DNA of 64,000 nt from Chryseobacterium sp. JM1. Lineage in GTDB: Bacteria > Bacteroidota > Bacteroidia > Flavobacteriales > Weeksellaceae. The translations under genes were made by a program, and so were the position numbers. The DNA lies in NCBI RefSeq assembly GCF_000737715.1, contig NZ_JPRN01000001.1, positions 62,001 to 126,000 of the forward strand, in the 5' to 3' direction. The stretch's first letter is position 1. Every line of letters starts with the position of its first letter. A model generated the notes under the pieces. That model had not been told where the DNA came from. It searched no databases and worked only from the letters and a program-made list of their open reading frames with translations. This document shows, one piece after another, positions 26,974-35,742 of the stretch.

Positions 26974-27441
26974 ATGGAGAATATTATTTTTACAGCCTTT
27001 GATATTTTTAATTTCGGATTGCTGGTTTTTTTCTGGTGGTTTACCCTGAAACATTACAAAGCTCTTCCTAAAAGAATTCCTGTCCATTTCGATTTTGACG
27101 GAAAGGCAGATAACTTCGGAAGCAAAATATATTCTTTTATCACTCCGGTTATGGGAACCGCCTTATTTTGTTTTTTTGCCTACGCATTAAGACATCCTGA
27201 AACGGCCAATTTTCCCGTCGATATTACGGATAAGAATAAATATGCCCAGTTCCTCATTATGGAAGTTTTTCTGAGATGGCTGTTTGTCTTGGTGATGTTG
27301 ATCTTTATGAACGGCCAGGATTATATGTTCCGGTACTCCTTTGATGAAAACGTGAAGCCTAGAGTTCCGTTATCTACAGCTATTTTATCCGTCATCGGAA
27401 GCCTTATCGTGGTATTCATTCTTGTAGCTATATTCAAATGA
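26974..27441 (+). CDS. DUF1648 domain membrane protein
   Basis: A 155-residue protein with about four TM helices (residues 5-25, 55-73, 95-112, 132-153). The signature LPKRIPVHFDFDGKADNFGSK between TM1 and TM2 is the DUF1648 motif, found in SdpI-like and other small membrane proteins. The function is not known. Its ATG lies 17 bases after the NlpC/P60 gene and its stop overlaps the cupin start (ATGA). Confidence 0.85.
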   Translation: MENIIFTAFDIFNFGLLVFFWWFTLKHYKALPKRIPVHFDFDGKADNFGSKIYSFITPVMGTALFCFFAYALRHPETANFPVDITDKNKYAQFLIMEVFLRWLFVLVMLIFMNGQDYMFRYSFDENVKPRVPLSTAILSVIGSLIVVFILVAIFK

Positions 27442-27782
27442 TACAATCTAAAGAAAATTCAACGCATTATACTTGGGGAAACGGCTGTGACAGCTGGGTT
27501 CTGAATGATTCCCGCAATTTTTCCGTAAAACAGGAAAAGATGCCCACCGGCACTGCTGAACAACTGCATTTCCATGAAATGGCAGAACAGGTTTTTTATA
27601 TTTTAAAAGGACAAGCGGTATTTGATATTAATGATGAAAAGTTTTCTGTCAAGGCGGGAGAAAGTATTTCCATTCAGCCTCAGTCAAAACACTGTATTTC
27701 CAATGAATCTCAGGATGATCTGGAATTTCTTGTCATCTCCAGTCCGTCTACCCATAACGACCGAATAGAAATTGAAAAATAA
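27438..27782 (+). CDS. Cupin domain protein
   Basis: A 114-residue single cupin. Metal-ligand motif 1 is LHFHEMAEQVFYILKG, and motif 2 is around FSVKAGESISIQPQSKHCISN. The Trp- and Asn-rich N-terminus precedes the barrel. Small cupins of this type bind a metal and act as isomerases, dioxygenases or sensors; the substrate is not evident. It is part of a close gene row, overlapping the DUF1648 gene and lying five bases before waaA. Confidence 0.87.
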   Translation: MIQSKENSTHYTWGNGCDSWVLNDSRNFSVKQEKMPTGTAEQLHFHEMAEQVFYILKGQAVFDINDEKFSVKAGESISIQPQSKHCISNESQDDLEFLVISSPSTHNDRIEIEK

Positions 27783-27787
27783 TTAAG

Positions 27788-29020
27788 ATGTCATTCCTAT
27801 ACAACATATTTGTCAGTCTTCTCATTTTCGGAATGAAAGTTTTCTCTTTGTTTAATGATAAAACTAAAAAAGGAGTTGAAGGAAGAAAACAGTCTTTAGA
27901 TAAGGTAAAAGCAACATTTTCGCCATCAGATAAGGTGATCTGGATGCACGCAGCCAGCCTCGGTGAATACGAGCAGGGACTTCCAGTTTTGGAAAAACTG
28001 AAAGAAAAATTCCCGAGTCATAAGATTCTTGTGACCTTCTTTTCCCCTTCAGGTTATGAAAATGTAGTAAAAAAGAAACATATCGCCGATGTGATCTGTT
28101 ATCTTCCTTTCGATAAAAAGACCACTATAAAAGAATTTATATCCCAGTTTGATCCCGAATTGTTTTTCACTGTTAAATATGATTACTGGTATCATCTATT
28201 GGCTGAGCTGAAACAACACGGTGCTAAGATCTATGTGATCTCCGCTTTGTTCTATGAAAGACAGGCGTTTTTTACTTCCTACGGGAAATGGTTTGTCAAG
28301 CAGCTCAAAAAAAATGTAGACTGGTTTTTTCACCAAACGGAATTTTCTTTTGCATTGGCCAAAAGTATCGGACTCAGTAATTCTTCAATAACGGGAGATA
28401 CAAGATTCGACAGGGTAAAGCAGCTGAGAGTACGCGACAATCATGTAGATTTTATTTCAGAGTTTCTGGGAAATCGTCAGGCGATCGTCTTCGGAAGTTC
28501 ATGGCAGGCGGAGGAAAAAATCGCAGCCACCATTTCTAAAATGAATGCGGATTTAAAATTAATCATTGCTCCTCATGATCTGAAAAGAGTAGATCATTTA
28601 AAAAATATTTTCCCAGATGCATTACTGTATAGCGCTATAAATAATGCTGAGCTTCCAGTTTCTGAATATCAGGTTTTAGTTATCGACAGCATCGGCCTGT
28701 TGTCAAAACTTTATTCATACGCCGATGTGGCTGTTGTAGGAGGCGGTTTTCATGATGCGGGATTACACAATATTCTGGAAGCAGCAACATTCGGTGTACC
28801 TGTGATCTTTGGAAATCATTACAGAAAAAATCCTGAAGCAGACGGCCTGATTGAAGCAGAAGGCGGAAAGTCTTTTACCGAAGAATATGCGGCGGCAGAT
28901 TTTGTGTTGTTTCTCTTTAATAATGAGGAAGAACTGCAGGGAATGTCAGACAATGCCCGAAAGTTCGTTGATGGCAAGCCTGATGCAACTCAACTCATTC
29001 TACAAAAAGTTTTAGAGTAG
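27788..29020 (+). CDS. waaA: 3-deoxy-D-manno-octulosonic acid (Kdo) transferase
   Basis: A 410-residue GT-B enzyme (GT30) that transfers Kdo from CMP-Kdo to lipid A. An N-terminal membrane anchor (SFLYNIFVSLLIFGMKVFSLF) is followed by GRKQSL and WMHAASLGEYEQGLPVLEKL, where the conserved Glu is the catalytic base, then KYDYWYHLL. The C-terminal part has FGSSWQAEE, IIAPHDLKR, VVGGGFHDAGLHNILEAATFGVP and the NH-rich GNHYRKNPEA motif. The length is standard. Confidence 0.95.
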   Translation: MSFLYNIFVSLLIFGMKVFSLFNDKTKKGVEGRKQSLDKVKATFSPSDKVIWMHAASLGEYEQGLPVLEKLKEKFPSHKILVTFFSPSGYENVVKKKHIADVICYLPFDKKTTIKEFISQFDPELFFTVKYDYWYHLLAELKQHGAKIYVISALFYERQAFFTSYGKWFVKQLKKNVDWFFHQTEFSFALAKSIGLSNSSITGDTRFDRVKQLRVRDNHVDFISEFLGNRQAIVFGSSWQAEEKIAATISKMNADLKLIIAPHDLKRVDHLKNIFPDALLYSAINNAELPVSEYQVLVIDSIGLLSKLYSYADVAVVGGGFHDAGLHNILEAATFGVPVIFGNHYRKNPEADGLIEAEGGKSFTEEYAAADFVLFLFNNEEELQGMSDNARKFVDGKPDATQLILQKVLE

Positions 29021-29117
29021 GAGCGTTTTAGGGTAGGAGTGTTTGAGAGTTTTAGAGTTTCGGGGTTCGGGTTTGAGAGTAGGAGGTTTGAGGGTTTTGG
29101 GTTTTAGGTAAGAGACT

Positions 29118-29159
29118 TTCACCATTCACTTGCGAAGCAAAATTGACCATTGACATTCT
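29118..29159 (+). repeat. 42-bp dispersed repeat, copy 1
   Basis: Identical over 42 bases to 29221-29262. The centre contains a short hairpin, TTGCGAAGCAA. A third, inverted copy is at about 57510-57551. Confidence 0.8.
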
Positions 29160-29220
29160 AAACCGAAAAAAAGTCTAGCGTCTGCAATCTGATGTCTAAA
29201 ATCTCATATCTATTTCAAGA

Positions 29221-29262
29221 TTCACCATTCACTTGCGAAGCAAAATTGACCATTGACATTCT
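29221..29262 (+). repeat. 42-bp dispersed repeat, copy 2
   Basis: Direct copy of 29118-29159, 61 bases after it. Between them lie low-complexity words such as TCTGATGTCTAAAATCTC. The surrounding 29021-29293 gap has G/T-rich imperfect repeats (GAGTTTTAG, GGGTTTTAGG) and no ORF. Confidence 0.8.
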
Positions 29263-29293
29263 TAACCCAACAAAAGTCTCGTGTCTGAAATTT

Positions 29294-29920
29294 TTATCTC
29301 AAAAACCCTTGGCTTTTCGTATCCTTCATGATTTGGTCTATGTCATCCGGAATATTTTCAGATTCAAGCCAGTTGAGGTCTAAACCATTATTGATACAGA
29401 GCTTCTGCAAATAATGATTTTCAGAAATTTTTTGGTGAGTGTCTCTCAGGAGTTCATCGATTTCCATCCAGTAATCTTCATCCAGTTTTTTCGTTAAAAC
29501 CAATGCCTTGAATACTTTATTGATGATGTAAATATAGAGTTTATAAACGTTGTCAAACCTTTGTCTGCTGAGGTCTTCGTTTGAATCCAGAATTCTGTTG
29601 ACCAGTAAAATGTTCAGGGAGACTTCCCCGAATTTATCCGTAGTTATTTTCACGTGCTCAGTAATGTCTGCGCTCACGGTTCGGACTGTGCTCATGAAAT
29701 ACTTGGCATTTCCTACATATTTAGACGCCAGAAGAAGTTTTTCGGCAACATTGTCTTCCATGGCATTTCTCTTGTCGTCTGTAGTCTCTTGATCAATCAG
29801 TTCGAAATACAGTTTTTTAGACAAAAGTTTATCCTTTTTCAGCAATCTGAAAATAAGACGGTCTTTTTCTACGTTTGAAAAAGCACTCAAAGCTGCTTTA
29901 AACTCTTTTGAGTACTCCAT
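29294..29920 (-). CDS. Conserved hypothetical helical protein
   Basis: A 208-residue protein I do not recognise. It is almost wholly alpha-helical by pattern, highly charged, with no signal, membrane segment or cysteine-rich site. Notable segments are KEFKAALSAFSNVEKDRLIFRLLKKDK at the N-terminus (split here for brevity as KEFKAALSAFSNVEK + DRLIFRLLKKDK) and VYKLYIYIINKVFKALV in the middle. Its start touches the end of the GT2 gene (both end or begin at 29920), so the two are co-transcribed. No function can be assigned. Confidence 0.78.
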   Translation of the reverse strand: MEYSKEFKAALSAFSNVEKDRLIFRLLKKDKLLSKKLYFELIDQETTDDKRNAMEDNVAEKLLLASKYVGNAKYFMSTVRTVSADITEHVKITTDKFGEVSLNILLVNRILDSNEDLSRQRFDNVYKLYIYIINKVFKALVLTKKLDEDYWMEIDELLRDTHQKISENHYLQKLCINNGLDLNWLESENIPDDIDQIMKDTKSQGFLR

Positions 29921-30675
29921 TAATTGAATATTTTAGAATATTTCAGAAATCCGTTAACCGCCCAATTGGCTGTGTAATAAAGAGATTTTACAGTAGAAAA
30001 TCCCATAAAGTCTTTATAGACCAGATACTGATCTTTGATGATGTTTTTTTTCTTTCGGGAAACACTGTTCTCACGCATCCTGTACTTGGCCAGTGTTTTA
30101 TTGATGGGCATTCCTTCCGGAATTACTTTTAAAAGATTAAGCCACATCACGTGATCTTCTCTTTTGCTTTTTACCGGGAATAAAAATTTCCCGACTCTTT
30201 TGGTATCATACATCGTAGAAACCGGTGCCAGTCTGCAGGTTTTAAGAAGATTGGAAAAAGTGACGACCTTGTCAGCTAAGAAATCCTTTAAAACAGGCTG
30301 CAGCTGTTCATTGCATCTTGAATAGTTACAGTAAACCAATTCTGCATTGTTTTCCTGCATATAATCAGTCATGGTTTCCAGGTATTCGGGATACCAGAAG
30401 TCATCGGAATCCAGAAAGGCGATATATCGTCCTGTAGCTCTTTCCAGGCTGTTGTTTCTCGCATTCCCTGCGCCGCCGTTTTTCTCAAGGACCTGCAGTT
30501 TTATCCGTGGATCATTGTATTTTTTTATAATATCTACGGTATTGTCTTTGGAAAGATCATCTGTGATCAGCCATTCCCAGTTTTCATAGGTTTGGTTTAA
30601 AACAGACTGTATCGTTTCTTCGATGAATTCAGCAGAATTATAACAGGGAGTGATGATGGAGACCAGGTCTTTCAT
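29920..30675 (-). CDS. Glycosyltransferase family 2
   Basis: About 251 residues from the ATG at 30675 (MKDLVSIITPCYNSAEFIEE). An upstream ATG at 30717 would add 14 residues and overlap the acyltransferase end, so the shorter form that begins with the GT2 strand is preferred. Motifs are WEWLITDDLSKDNT, GNARNNSLERATGRYIAFLDSDDFW (DSDD metal site) and SKREDHVMWLNLL. It probably adds a sugar to a surface glycan and is co-transcribed with the preceding acyltransferase. Confidence 0.87.
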   Translation of the reverse strand: MKDLVSIITPCYNSAEFIEETIQSVLNQTYENWEWLITDDLSKDNTVDIIKKYNDPRIKLQVLEKNGGAGNARNNSLERATGRYIAFLDSDDFWYPEYLETMTDYMQENNAELVYCNYSRCNEQLQPVLKDFLADKVVTFSNLLKTCRLAPVSTMYDTKRVGKFLFPVKSKREDHVMWLNLLKVIPEGMPINKTLAKYRMRENSVSRKKKNIIKDQYLVYKDFMGFSTVKSLYYTANWAVNGFLKYSKIFN

Positions 30676-30697
30676 TTGCGTATTTACTGGGGTAAAA

Positions 30698-31675
30698 TTA
30701 TAAAAATTTTTTCTCATAAAGATGCCACGACGCAATTCCGACACCAATCACTACCAGCATACATACAAAACTCATGAAAAAAGGATTATAATTAGCGAAT
30801 AGTCCAAGCGTAGCAAATACCCTGATAATAGGGAAGTGGAAGATATAAATACCGTATGTGAAGTCTCCGTATTTTCCGAAATTATTCAGGAACTTCAATG
30901 AATAGGCGATGTACAGTACAATAATACTGATCATGATAGGCGAGAATAATTTGATATGAAGAATCAGATCGATCCAAACGGTAATGATAGCAATGATAAA
31001 TAGCGTGTTTTTGTATTTGATAAACTGATCAAAATAAAAGTAACCAAGCATTCCACCTATGAAATAGCACAGCGAACCGGGAAGCTGTTTGGAAATAGAA
31101 ATTTTCCCGGCCATTTCAAAATAATTAAGGAACGCCAGAGAAAGAAAATACAGAACGATCAGGCTGATATTTCTGTATTTGTTATTTTTCCCGAATAATA
31201 AAAAGATCAGTGGAACCGCAAAATAAAAGCACATTTCAATCTTAAGGGTCCATAGCGCACCATTGACGGCTTCATTCCCAAATACTCCGGGAAGGGAAGG
31301 AGCCATAAAGTTCATGAAGATGGAATTCCAGAAGAAATATTTATAAACCTGAACATTTCCAAAATAGTTGGAGAAAGAAAGGGTACTTACCAAACTCAGA
31401 AGTACAGTGCAGAGAAATACAACCAGTAAATAAGCAGGAACAATCCTGTTGATTCTTTTCTTGATATAGCTTTTCAGGCTGGAAGATCTTTCATAGCTCC
31501 TGGCAATAAGGAATCCACTGACAATGAAAAACGAAAAAACGGCAACTTCTACAGGACTGTGCGTTAAAAAAGTAAGCTGGCTGGAGTCACTTAAAGCTCC
31601 CAGATGCCCTACAAAGACAATGAAAGCGAGGAGAACGCGGATGAAGTCAAAATTATTTTTCGTTATACTTTGCAT
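30698..31675 (-). CDS. Acyltransferase family 3 (OafA/YrhL-like)
   Basis: A 325-residue integral membrane protein with about nine or ten TM helices. The start NFDFIRVLLAFIVFVGHLGAL contains the family His (in place of the usual R-x10-H spacing it reads R then VGH). SGFLIARSYERSSSLKSYIKKR and a Trp-Thr-Leu segment (ALWTLKIEMCFYF) are typical. It transfers acetyl or other acyl groups to a lipid-linked sugar. Followed by a GT2 gene, so it is likely an O-antigen or exopolysaccharide modification enzyme. Confidence 0.88.
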   Translation of the reverse strand: MQSITKNNFDFIRVLLAFIVFVGHLGALSDSSQLTFLTHSPVEVAVFSFFIVSGFLIARSYERSSSLKSYIKKRINRIVPAYLLVVFLCTVLLSLVSTLSFSNYFGNVQVYKYFFWNSIFMNFMAPSLPGVFGNEAVNGALWTLKIEMCFYFAVPLIFLLFGKNNKYRNISLIVLYFLSLAFLNYFEMAGKISISKQLPGSLCYFIGGMLGYFYFDQFIKYKNTLFIIAIITVWIDLILHIKLFSPIMISIIVLYIAYSLKFLNNFGKYGDFTYGIYIFHFPIIRVFATLGLFANYNPFFMSFVCMLVVIGVGIASWHLYEKKFL

Positions 31676-31873
31676 TTTTGTTTTCTTTCTGCAAAAATAG
31701 TTTTTTTAATAAAAAGCGGAGGGTATCTGATATTCAATATTTGTTAAATAACGCCTATTATGAGGGTTAATGTTCTAAAATTTTTAGAAATATGTAATAT
31801 TGAAATAATTTTTCACAAAAAATGGTGTAATAAATCAAAAAAATTATAATTTTAGCCCTTGAAAATTTTATAT

Positions 31874-32347
31874 ATGAAGAAATTAGCATTACTATTTGCA
31901 GGTTTATCATTATTTTTAGCTACGGGATGTAATGATGATGGCGATACTACGATGGAATATCCTCTTGTAGGCGTTTGGCAGCCGCTTAAAGAAGTAGTGA
32001 CCACCGTTAAAACAGGAGCAGATCCGGTTTCAGATCTTATTACCTATACCGACTGTCAGAAAGAATCCAGATGGAGATTCAATACGGAAGCATCCGGAAA
32101 AAGAACGGACTGGGACTTTATAGGAGCTACACCGCAGTGTGCTATTCAGTCAGATAGAAATTTCACGTACACGTATGAGAAAAGCGCAAAAACAGTAGTG
32201 ATCAAATATCAGGGGACGGTAGAACCTTCCAATGCCAAAGTGGTTACCCTCAATGACGTGACCCTAAACCTTTCGGTAAGAGAAGAGACTCAGGATCCGG
32301 CTGTATATAAAACAAGAACCTATACGTTCAAGAGAATTCCTCAATAA
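31874..32347 (+). CDS. Lipocalin-like lipoprotein
   Basis: A 157-residue protein from the ATG at 31874 (MKKLALLFAGLSLFL), with a lipobox ATGC near residue 19. An in-frame TTG at 31859 would add five residues before the signal peptide and is not used. After an Asp-rich spacer (NDDGDTT) comes PLVGVWQPLKE, as in Bacteroidota lipocalin-like domains, with two cysteines (DCQKE, QCAIQ) that could form a disulfide. It should be anchored in the outer or inner membrane. The ligand is unknown. A terminator follows. Confidence 0.82.
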   Translation: MKKLALLFAGLSLFLATGCNDDGDTTMEYPLVGVWQPLKEVVTTVKTGADPVSDLITYTDCQKESRWRFNTEASGKRTDWDFIGATPQCAIQSDRNFTYTYEKSAKTVVIKYQGTVEPSNAKVVTLNDVTLNLSVREETQDPAVYKTRTYTFKRIPQ

Positions 32348-32370
32348 TATACATTCCATACCTTATATAG

Positions 32371-32396
32371 ATCTCATCTCCGGATGAGATTTTTTT
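32371..32396 (+). terminator. Terminator after the lipocalin-like gene
   Basis: ATCTCATC / GATGAGAT with a four-base loop, followed by seven T. Confidence 0.85.
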
Positions 32397-32488
32397 GTTG
32401 AGAGGCATTCCCGAATTAATTAAAATTAAAATTCCTATTTCTTTTAAAATCATTATTTTTGTGAAAATTAGAATGGGAGTTGAAAAAT

Positions 32489-32516
32489 GTAACATCTAAT
32501 ATCTAACATCTAATAT
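32489..32516. repeat. TCTAACATCTAAT word repeats before leuS
   Basis: Units AACATCTAATATCTAACATCTAAT occupy the leuS leader. They match the words at 9671-9704. Confidence 0.5.
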
Positions 32517-32526
32517 TTATAATAAA

Positions 32527-35502
32527 GTGTTTTACGATCATCAGCAGATAGAAAAAAAGTGGCAGAAGTACTGGGAAGAAAACCAGACCTACAAAACCTC
32601 CAATAACACGGACAAACCTAAATTTTATGTTCTCGATATGTTTCCGTATCCATCCGGAGCAGGGCTTCACGTGGGGCACCCGCTGGGATATATAGCATCA
32701 GATATTTACGCGAGATATAAAAGACACCAGGGTTTCAATGTCCTCCACCCGGTAGGTTATGACAGTTTCGGACTTCCTGCTGAGCAGTATGCCATCCAGA
32801 CAGGACAGCATCCGGCGGTCACCACTGAGGAGAATATCAACAGATATGAAGAGCAGCTGAAAAAGATAGGTTTTTCATTCGACTGGAGCAGAGAAGTGAG
32901 AACTTCAGATGCATCCTATTATAAATGGACGCAGTGGATTTTTATCGAGCTGTATCATTCATGGTATAATAAAAGTACCGATAAGGCAGAACCTATCCAG
33001 ACTTTGATTCAGCATTTTGAAGAAAAAGGAACTGAAGGGTTAAATGCCAACCAAAACGACGAATTAAATTTTACGGCAGAAGAATGGAAAGATTCTTCAG
33101 ACCTTGATAAAGAGGATATCCTTTTAAATTACCGTCTGGCGTTCAGAGCGGAGACTACCGTTAACTGGTGTCCGGCTTTGGGAACCGTGTTGGCGAATGA
33201 TGAAGTGAAAGACGGAAAATCCGAAAGAGGAGGATTCCCTGTATTCCAAAAGAAAATGATGCAGTGGAGCATGAGAATCTCAGCCTACTCTGAAAGATTA
33301 TTACAGGGATTGAATACGCTGGACTGGCCGCAGCCTCTTAAAGATGCGCAGGAATACTGGATTGGAAAATCTCAGGGAGCACAGGTTCAGTTCCAGGTAG
33401 AAGGTCATGACGAAATCGTTGAAGTGTTTACCACAAGACCAGATACTATTTTTGGGGCAACATTTATGGTGCTGGCTCCTGAAAATCCTTTAGTGGATAC
33501 CATTACTACAGAAGCTCAGAAAGCAGAAGTAGATTCTTATATTGAAGAAACGTCCAAGAAAACGGAAAGAGACAGAATGGCTGACGTGAAAAACGTGAGC
33601 GGTGCTTTTACGGGAAGTTATGCGGTTAATCCATTCAGCGGTGAAAAAATGCCGATCTATATTTCAGATTATGTATTGATGGGATATGGGACAGGTGCTG
33701 TAATGGCTGTTCCTGCCCATGACGAACGTGATCATAGATTTGCGAGGAAATTTAACCTTGATATTAAAAAGGTAGTCGATACCGATGAAGATGTTCAGGA
33801 AAAATCTTTCGATTCTAAAGATTCAGTGTGTGTAAACTCTGATTTCTTAAACGGGCTGAATTATAATGATGCCAAATCCAAAATCATTTCTGAAATCGAA
33901 AATAAAGGAATTGGCCACGGAACGACCAACTACAGACAGCGTGATGCCATTTTCTCAAGACAACGTTATTGGGGAGAGCCGGTTCCTATATATTATAAGG
34001 AAGGAATGCCTTACACCCTTCCGGTTTCCGCTTTACCGCTGGAACTTCCAGAAGTGGAAAAATATTTACCGACTGAAGATGGTGATCCGCCGTTAGGAAA
34101 CGCAAAAGTATTTGCGTGGGATGAAGCCAATCAAAAAGTAGTTTCCGTAGATCTGATTGATGATAAAACGGTATTCCCGTTAGAATTATCTACCATGCCG
34201 GGTTGGGCAGGAAGCTCATGGTATTTCCTTAGATATATGGATCCTTCCAATGATGAGTTTTTTGCTGATAAAAAAATGTCAGATTATTGGGGACAGGTAG
34301 ATTTATACATCGGAGGGAGCGAGCACGCTACCGGTCACTTATTGTATTCCCGTTTCTGGAATATGTTCTTAAAAGACAGAGGTTATATTAATAATGATGA
34401 GCCTTTCCAAAAACTGATCAACCAGGGGATGATTTTGGGAATGAGTGCGATGCCTATTATTGCAATTCCTAAAATCTCATTTACGGAAAGAAATATTGAT
34501 AAGTCTGGTGAATTTAATGGGAGGAATATTTTTGTTTCAAAAGATTTAATTAAACAAATTAATTTTGAGTACCAGATATCTGAACTTGATTACAATCTTG
34601 GAGAATCTTTAAAAAATGAAATGGGACTAAACAATTTTGATGATGATGAATTAAGGTTTGTTTTTCAACCATTAGAATTATATATTCCTATTACTTTTAT
34701 ATCTGGATCGAATAATGAAGTTGATTTTGAAAAAACAAATTCTGATTATAGATTATTTAATTTTGAAAAAAATAGCATTAAAAATTCAGAAGGGAAATTT
34801 ATAGTTCACCGTGAAGTAGAAAAAATGTCCAAGTCTAAATACAACGTTGTAAATCCTGACGATATTTGTGAAGAATATGGAGCAGACGGATTAAGATTAT
34901 ATGAAATGTTCTTAGGTCCATTGGAGCAGTCCAAGCCTTGGAACACACAAGGACTAAGCGGAGTATACGGCTTCCTTAAGAAATTCTGGAACCTGTATTT
35001 CAACGGAGATACTTTTGAGGTTTCTGACGAAGAACCTACAAAAGCAGAATACAAAGTTTTGCATACCTTAATAAAGAAGGTCGTGTATGACATTGAAAAC
35101 TTCTCATTCAATACATCTGTATCTTCATTTATGATCGCTGTTAATGAGCTTCAAAAAATAAAATGCAACAAACGCAATATTTTGGAACCCTTAGCCGTTA
35201 TCATCTCTCCGTATGCACCGCACATCTGTGAAGAGCTTTGGAGTCTGCTGGGCAATAAGGAATCTGTGGAATTTGAGAAATTCCCGGTATTAAACGAAGA
35301 TTATCTGGTAGAAGACGAAATCGAGTATCCGGTGAGCGTAAACGGTAAAATGAAGTTCAAAATTTCTCTTTCAGCTCAGTTATCAGCGAAGGAGGTGGAA
35401 GATTTGGTGATTTCTGATGAAAAAATGCAGCCTATTTTGGAAGGTAAAACACCTAAAAAAATCATCGTAGTGCATCACCGTATTGTGAATATCGTAATTT
35501 AA
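32527..35502 (+). CDS. leuS: Leucine--tRNA ligase
   Basis: A 991-residue class Ia synthetase. The start is GTG at 32527 (FYDHQQIEKKWQKYWEE follows). The HIGH-like motif is PYPSGAGLHVGHPLGY; the editing domain has TTRPDTIFGATFMVLAPE and GTGAVMAVPAHDERD; LYIGGSEHATGHLLYSRFW follows; and KMSKS is intact as VEKMSKSKYNVVNPDD. Between about residues 640 and 760 lies the leucine-specific insertion, here unusually long and much more AT-rich than the rest (34453-34805). The enzyme is longer than the roughly 920-950 residues I expect for this family. Confidence 0.95.
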   Translation: MFYDHQQIEKKWQKYWEENQTYKTSNNTDKPKFYVLDMFPYPSGAGLHVGHPLGYIASDIYARYKRHQGFNVLHPVGYDSFGLPAEQYAIQTGQHPAVTTEENINRYEEQLKKIGFSFDWSREVRTSDASYYKWTQWIFIELYHSWYNKSTDKAEPIQTLIQHFEEKGTEGLNANQNDELNFTAEEWKDSSDLDKEDILLNYRLAFRAETTVNWCPALGTVLANDEVKDGKSERGGFPVFQKKMMQWSMRISAYSERLLQGLNTLDWPQPLKDAQEYWIGKSQGAQVQFQVEGHDEIVEVFTTRPDTIFGATFMVLAPENPLVDTITTEAQKAEVDSYIEETSKKTERDRMADVKNVSGAFTGSYAVNPFSGEKMPIYISDYVLMGYGTGAVMAVPAHDERDHRFARKFNLDIKKVVDTDEDVQEKSFDSKDSVCVNSDFLNGLNYNDAKSKIISEIENKGIGHGTTNYRQRDAIFSRQRYWGEPVPIYYKEGMPYTLPVSALPLELPEVEKYLPTEDGDPPLGNAKVFAWDEANQKVVSVDLIDDKTVFPLELSTMPGWAGSSWYFLRYMDPSNDEFFADKKMSDYWGQVDLYIGGSEHATGHLLYSRFWNMFLKDRGYINNDEPFQKLINQGMILGMSAMPIIAIPKISFTERNIDKSGEFNGRNIFVSKDLIKQINFEYQISELDYNLGESLKNEMGLNNFDDDELRFVFQPLELYIPITFISGSNNEVDFEKTNSDYRLFNFEKNSIKNSEGKFIVHREVEKMSKSKYNVVNPDDICEEYGADGLRLYEMFLGPLEQSKPWNTQGLSGVYGFLKKFWNLYFNGDTFEVSDEEPTKAEYKVLHTLIKKVVYDIENFSFNTSVSSFMIAVNELQKIKCNKRNILEPLAVIISPYAPHICEELWSLLGNKESVEFEKFPVLNEDYLVEDEIEYPVSVNGKMKFKISLSAQLSAKEVEDLVISDEKMQPILEGKTPKKIIVVHHRIVNIVI

Positions 35503-35742
35503 AAAAAAGTTAACATTGGCAAATTAAAAAAAATGAGGGTCTTATTTTTTTAAATTTCTAACTCAAATGTTAAATTTGAGGAAAATAAATAAAATAATTA
35601 AAAATAATTATTATATCGAAATCGTATTAAAATTTCTTTATCAGAAAAATGCAAAATGTTTATTTAAGACTCTTGCATTTTAATTAATTTTGCCTTTAAT
35701 TTACACCTTGTAAAATTTTAAAACAATATAATTTAGTTAAAT

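Noticed and set aside
29118..29262. Possible CRISPR array
   Set aside because: Only two copies with a single 61-base gap and a third, inverted copy far away; no cas genes.
29908..30132. Plus-strand ORF over the GT2 gene
   Set aside because: Antisense shadow of a well-supported glycosyltransferase.
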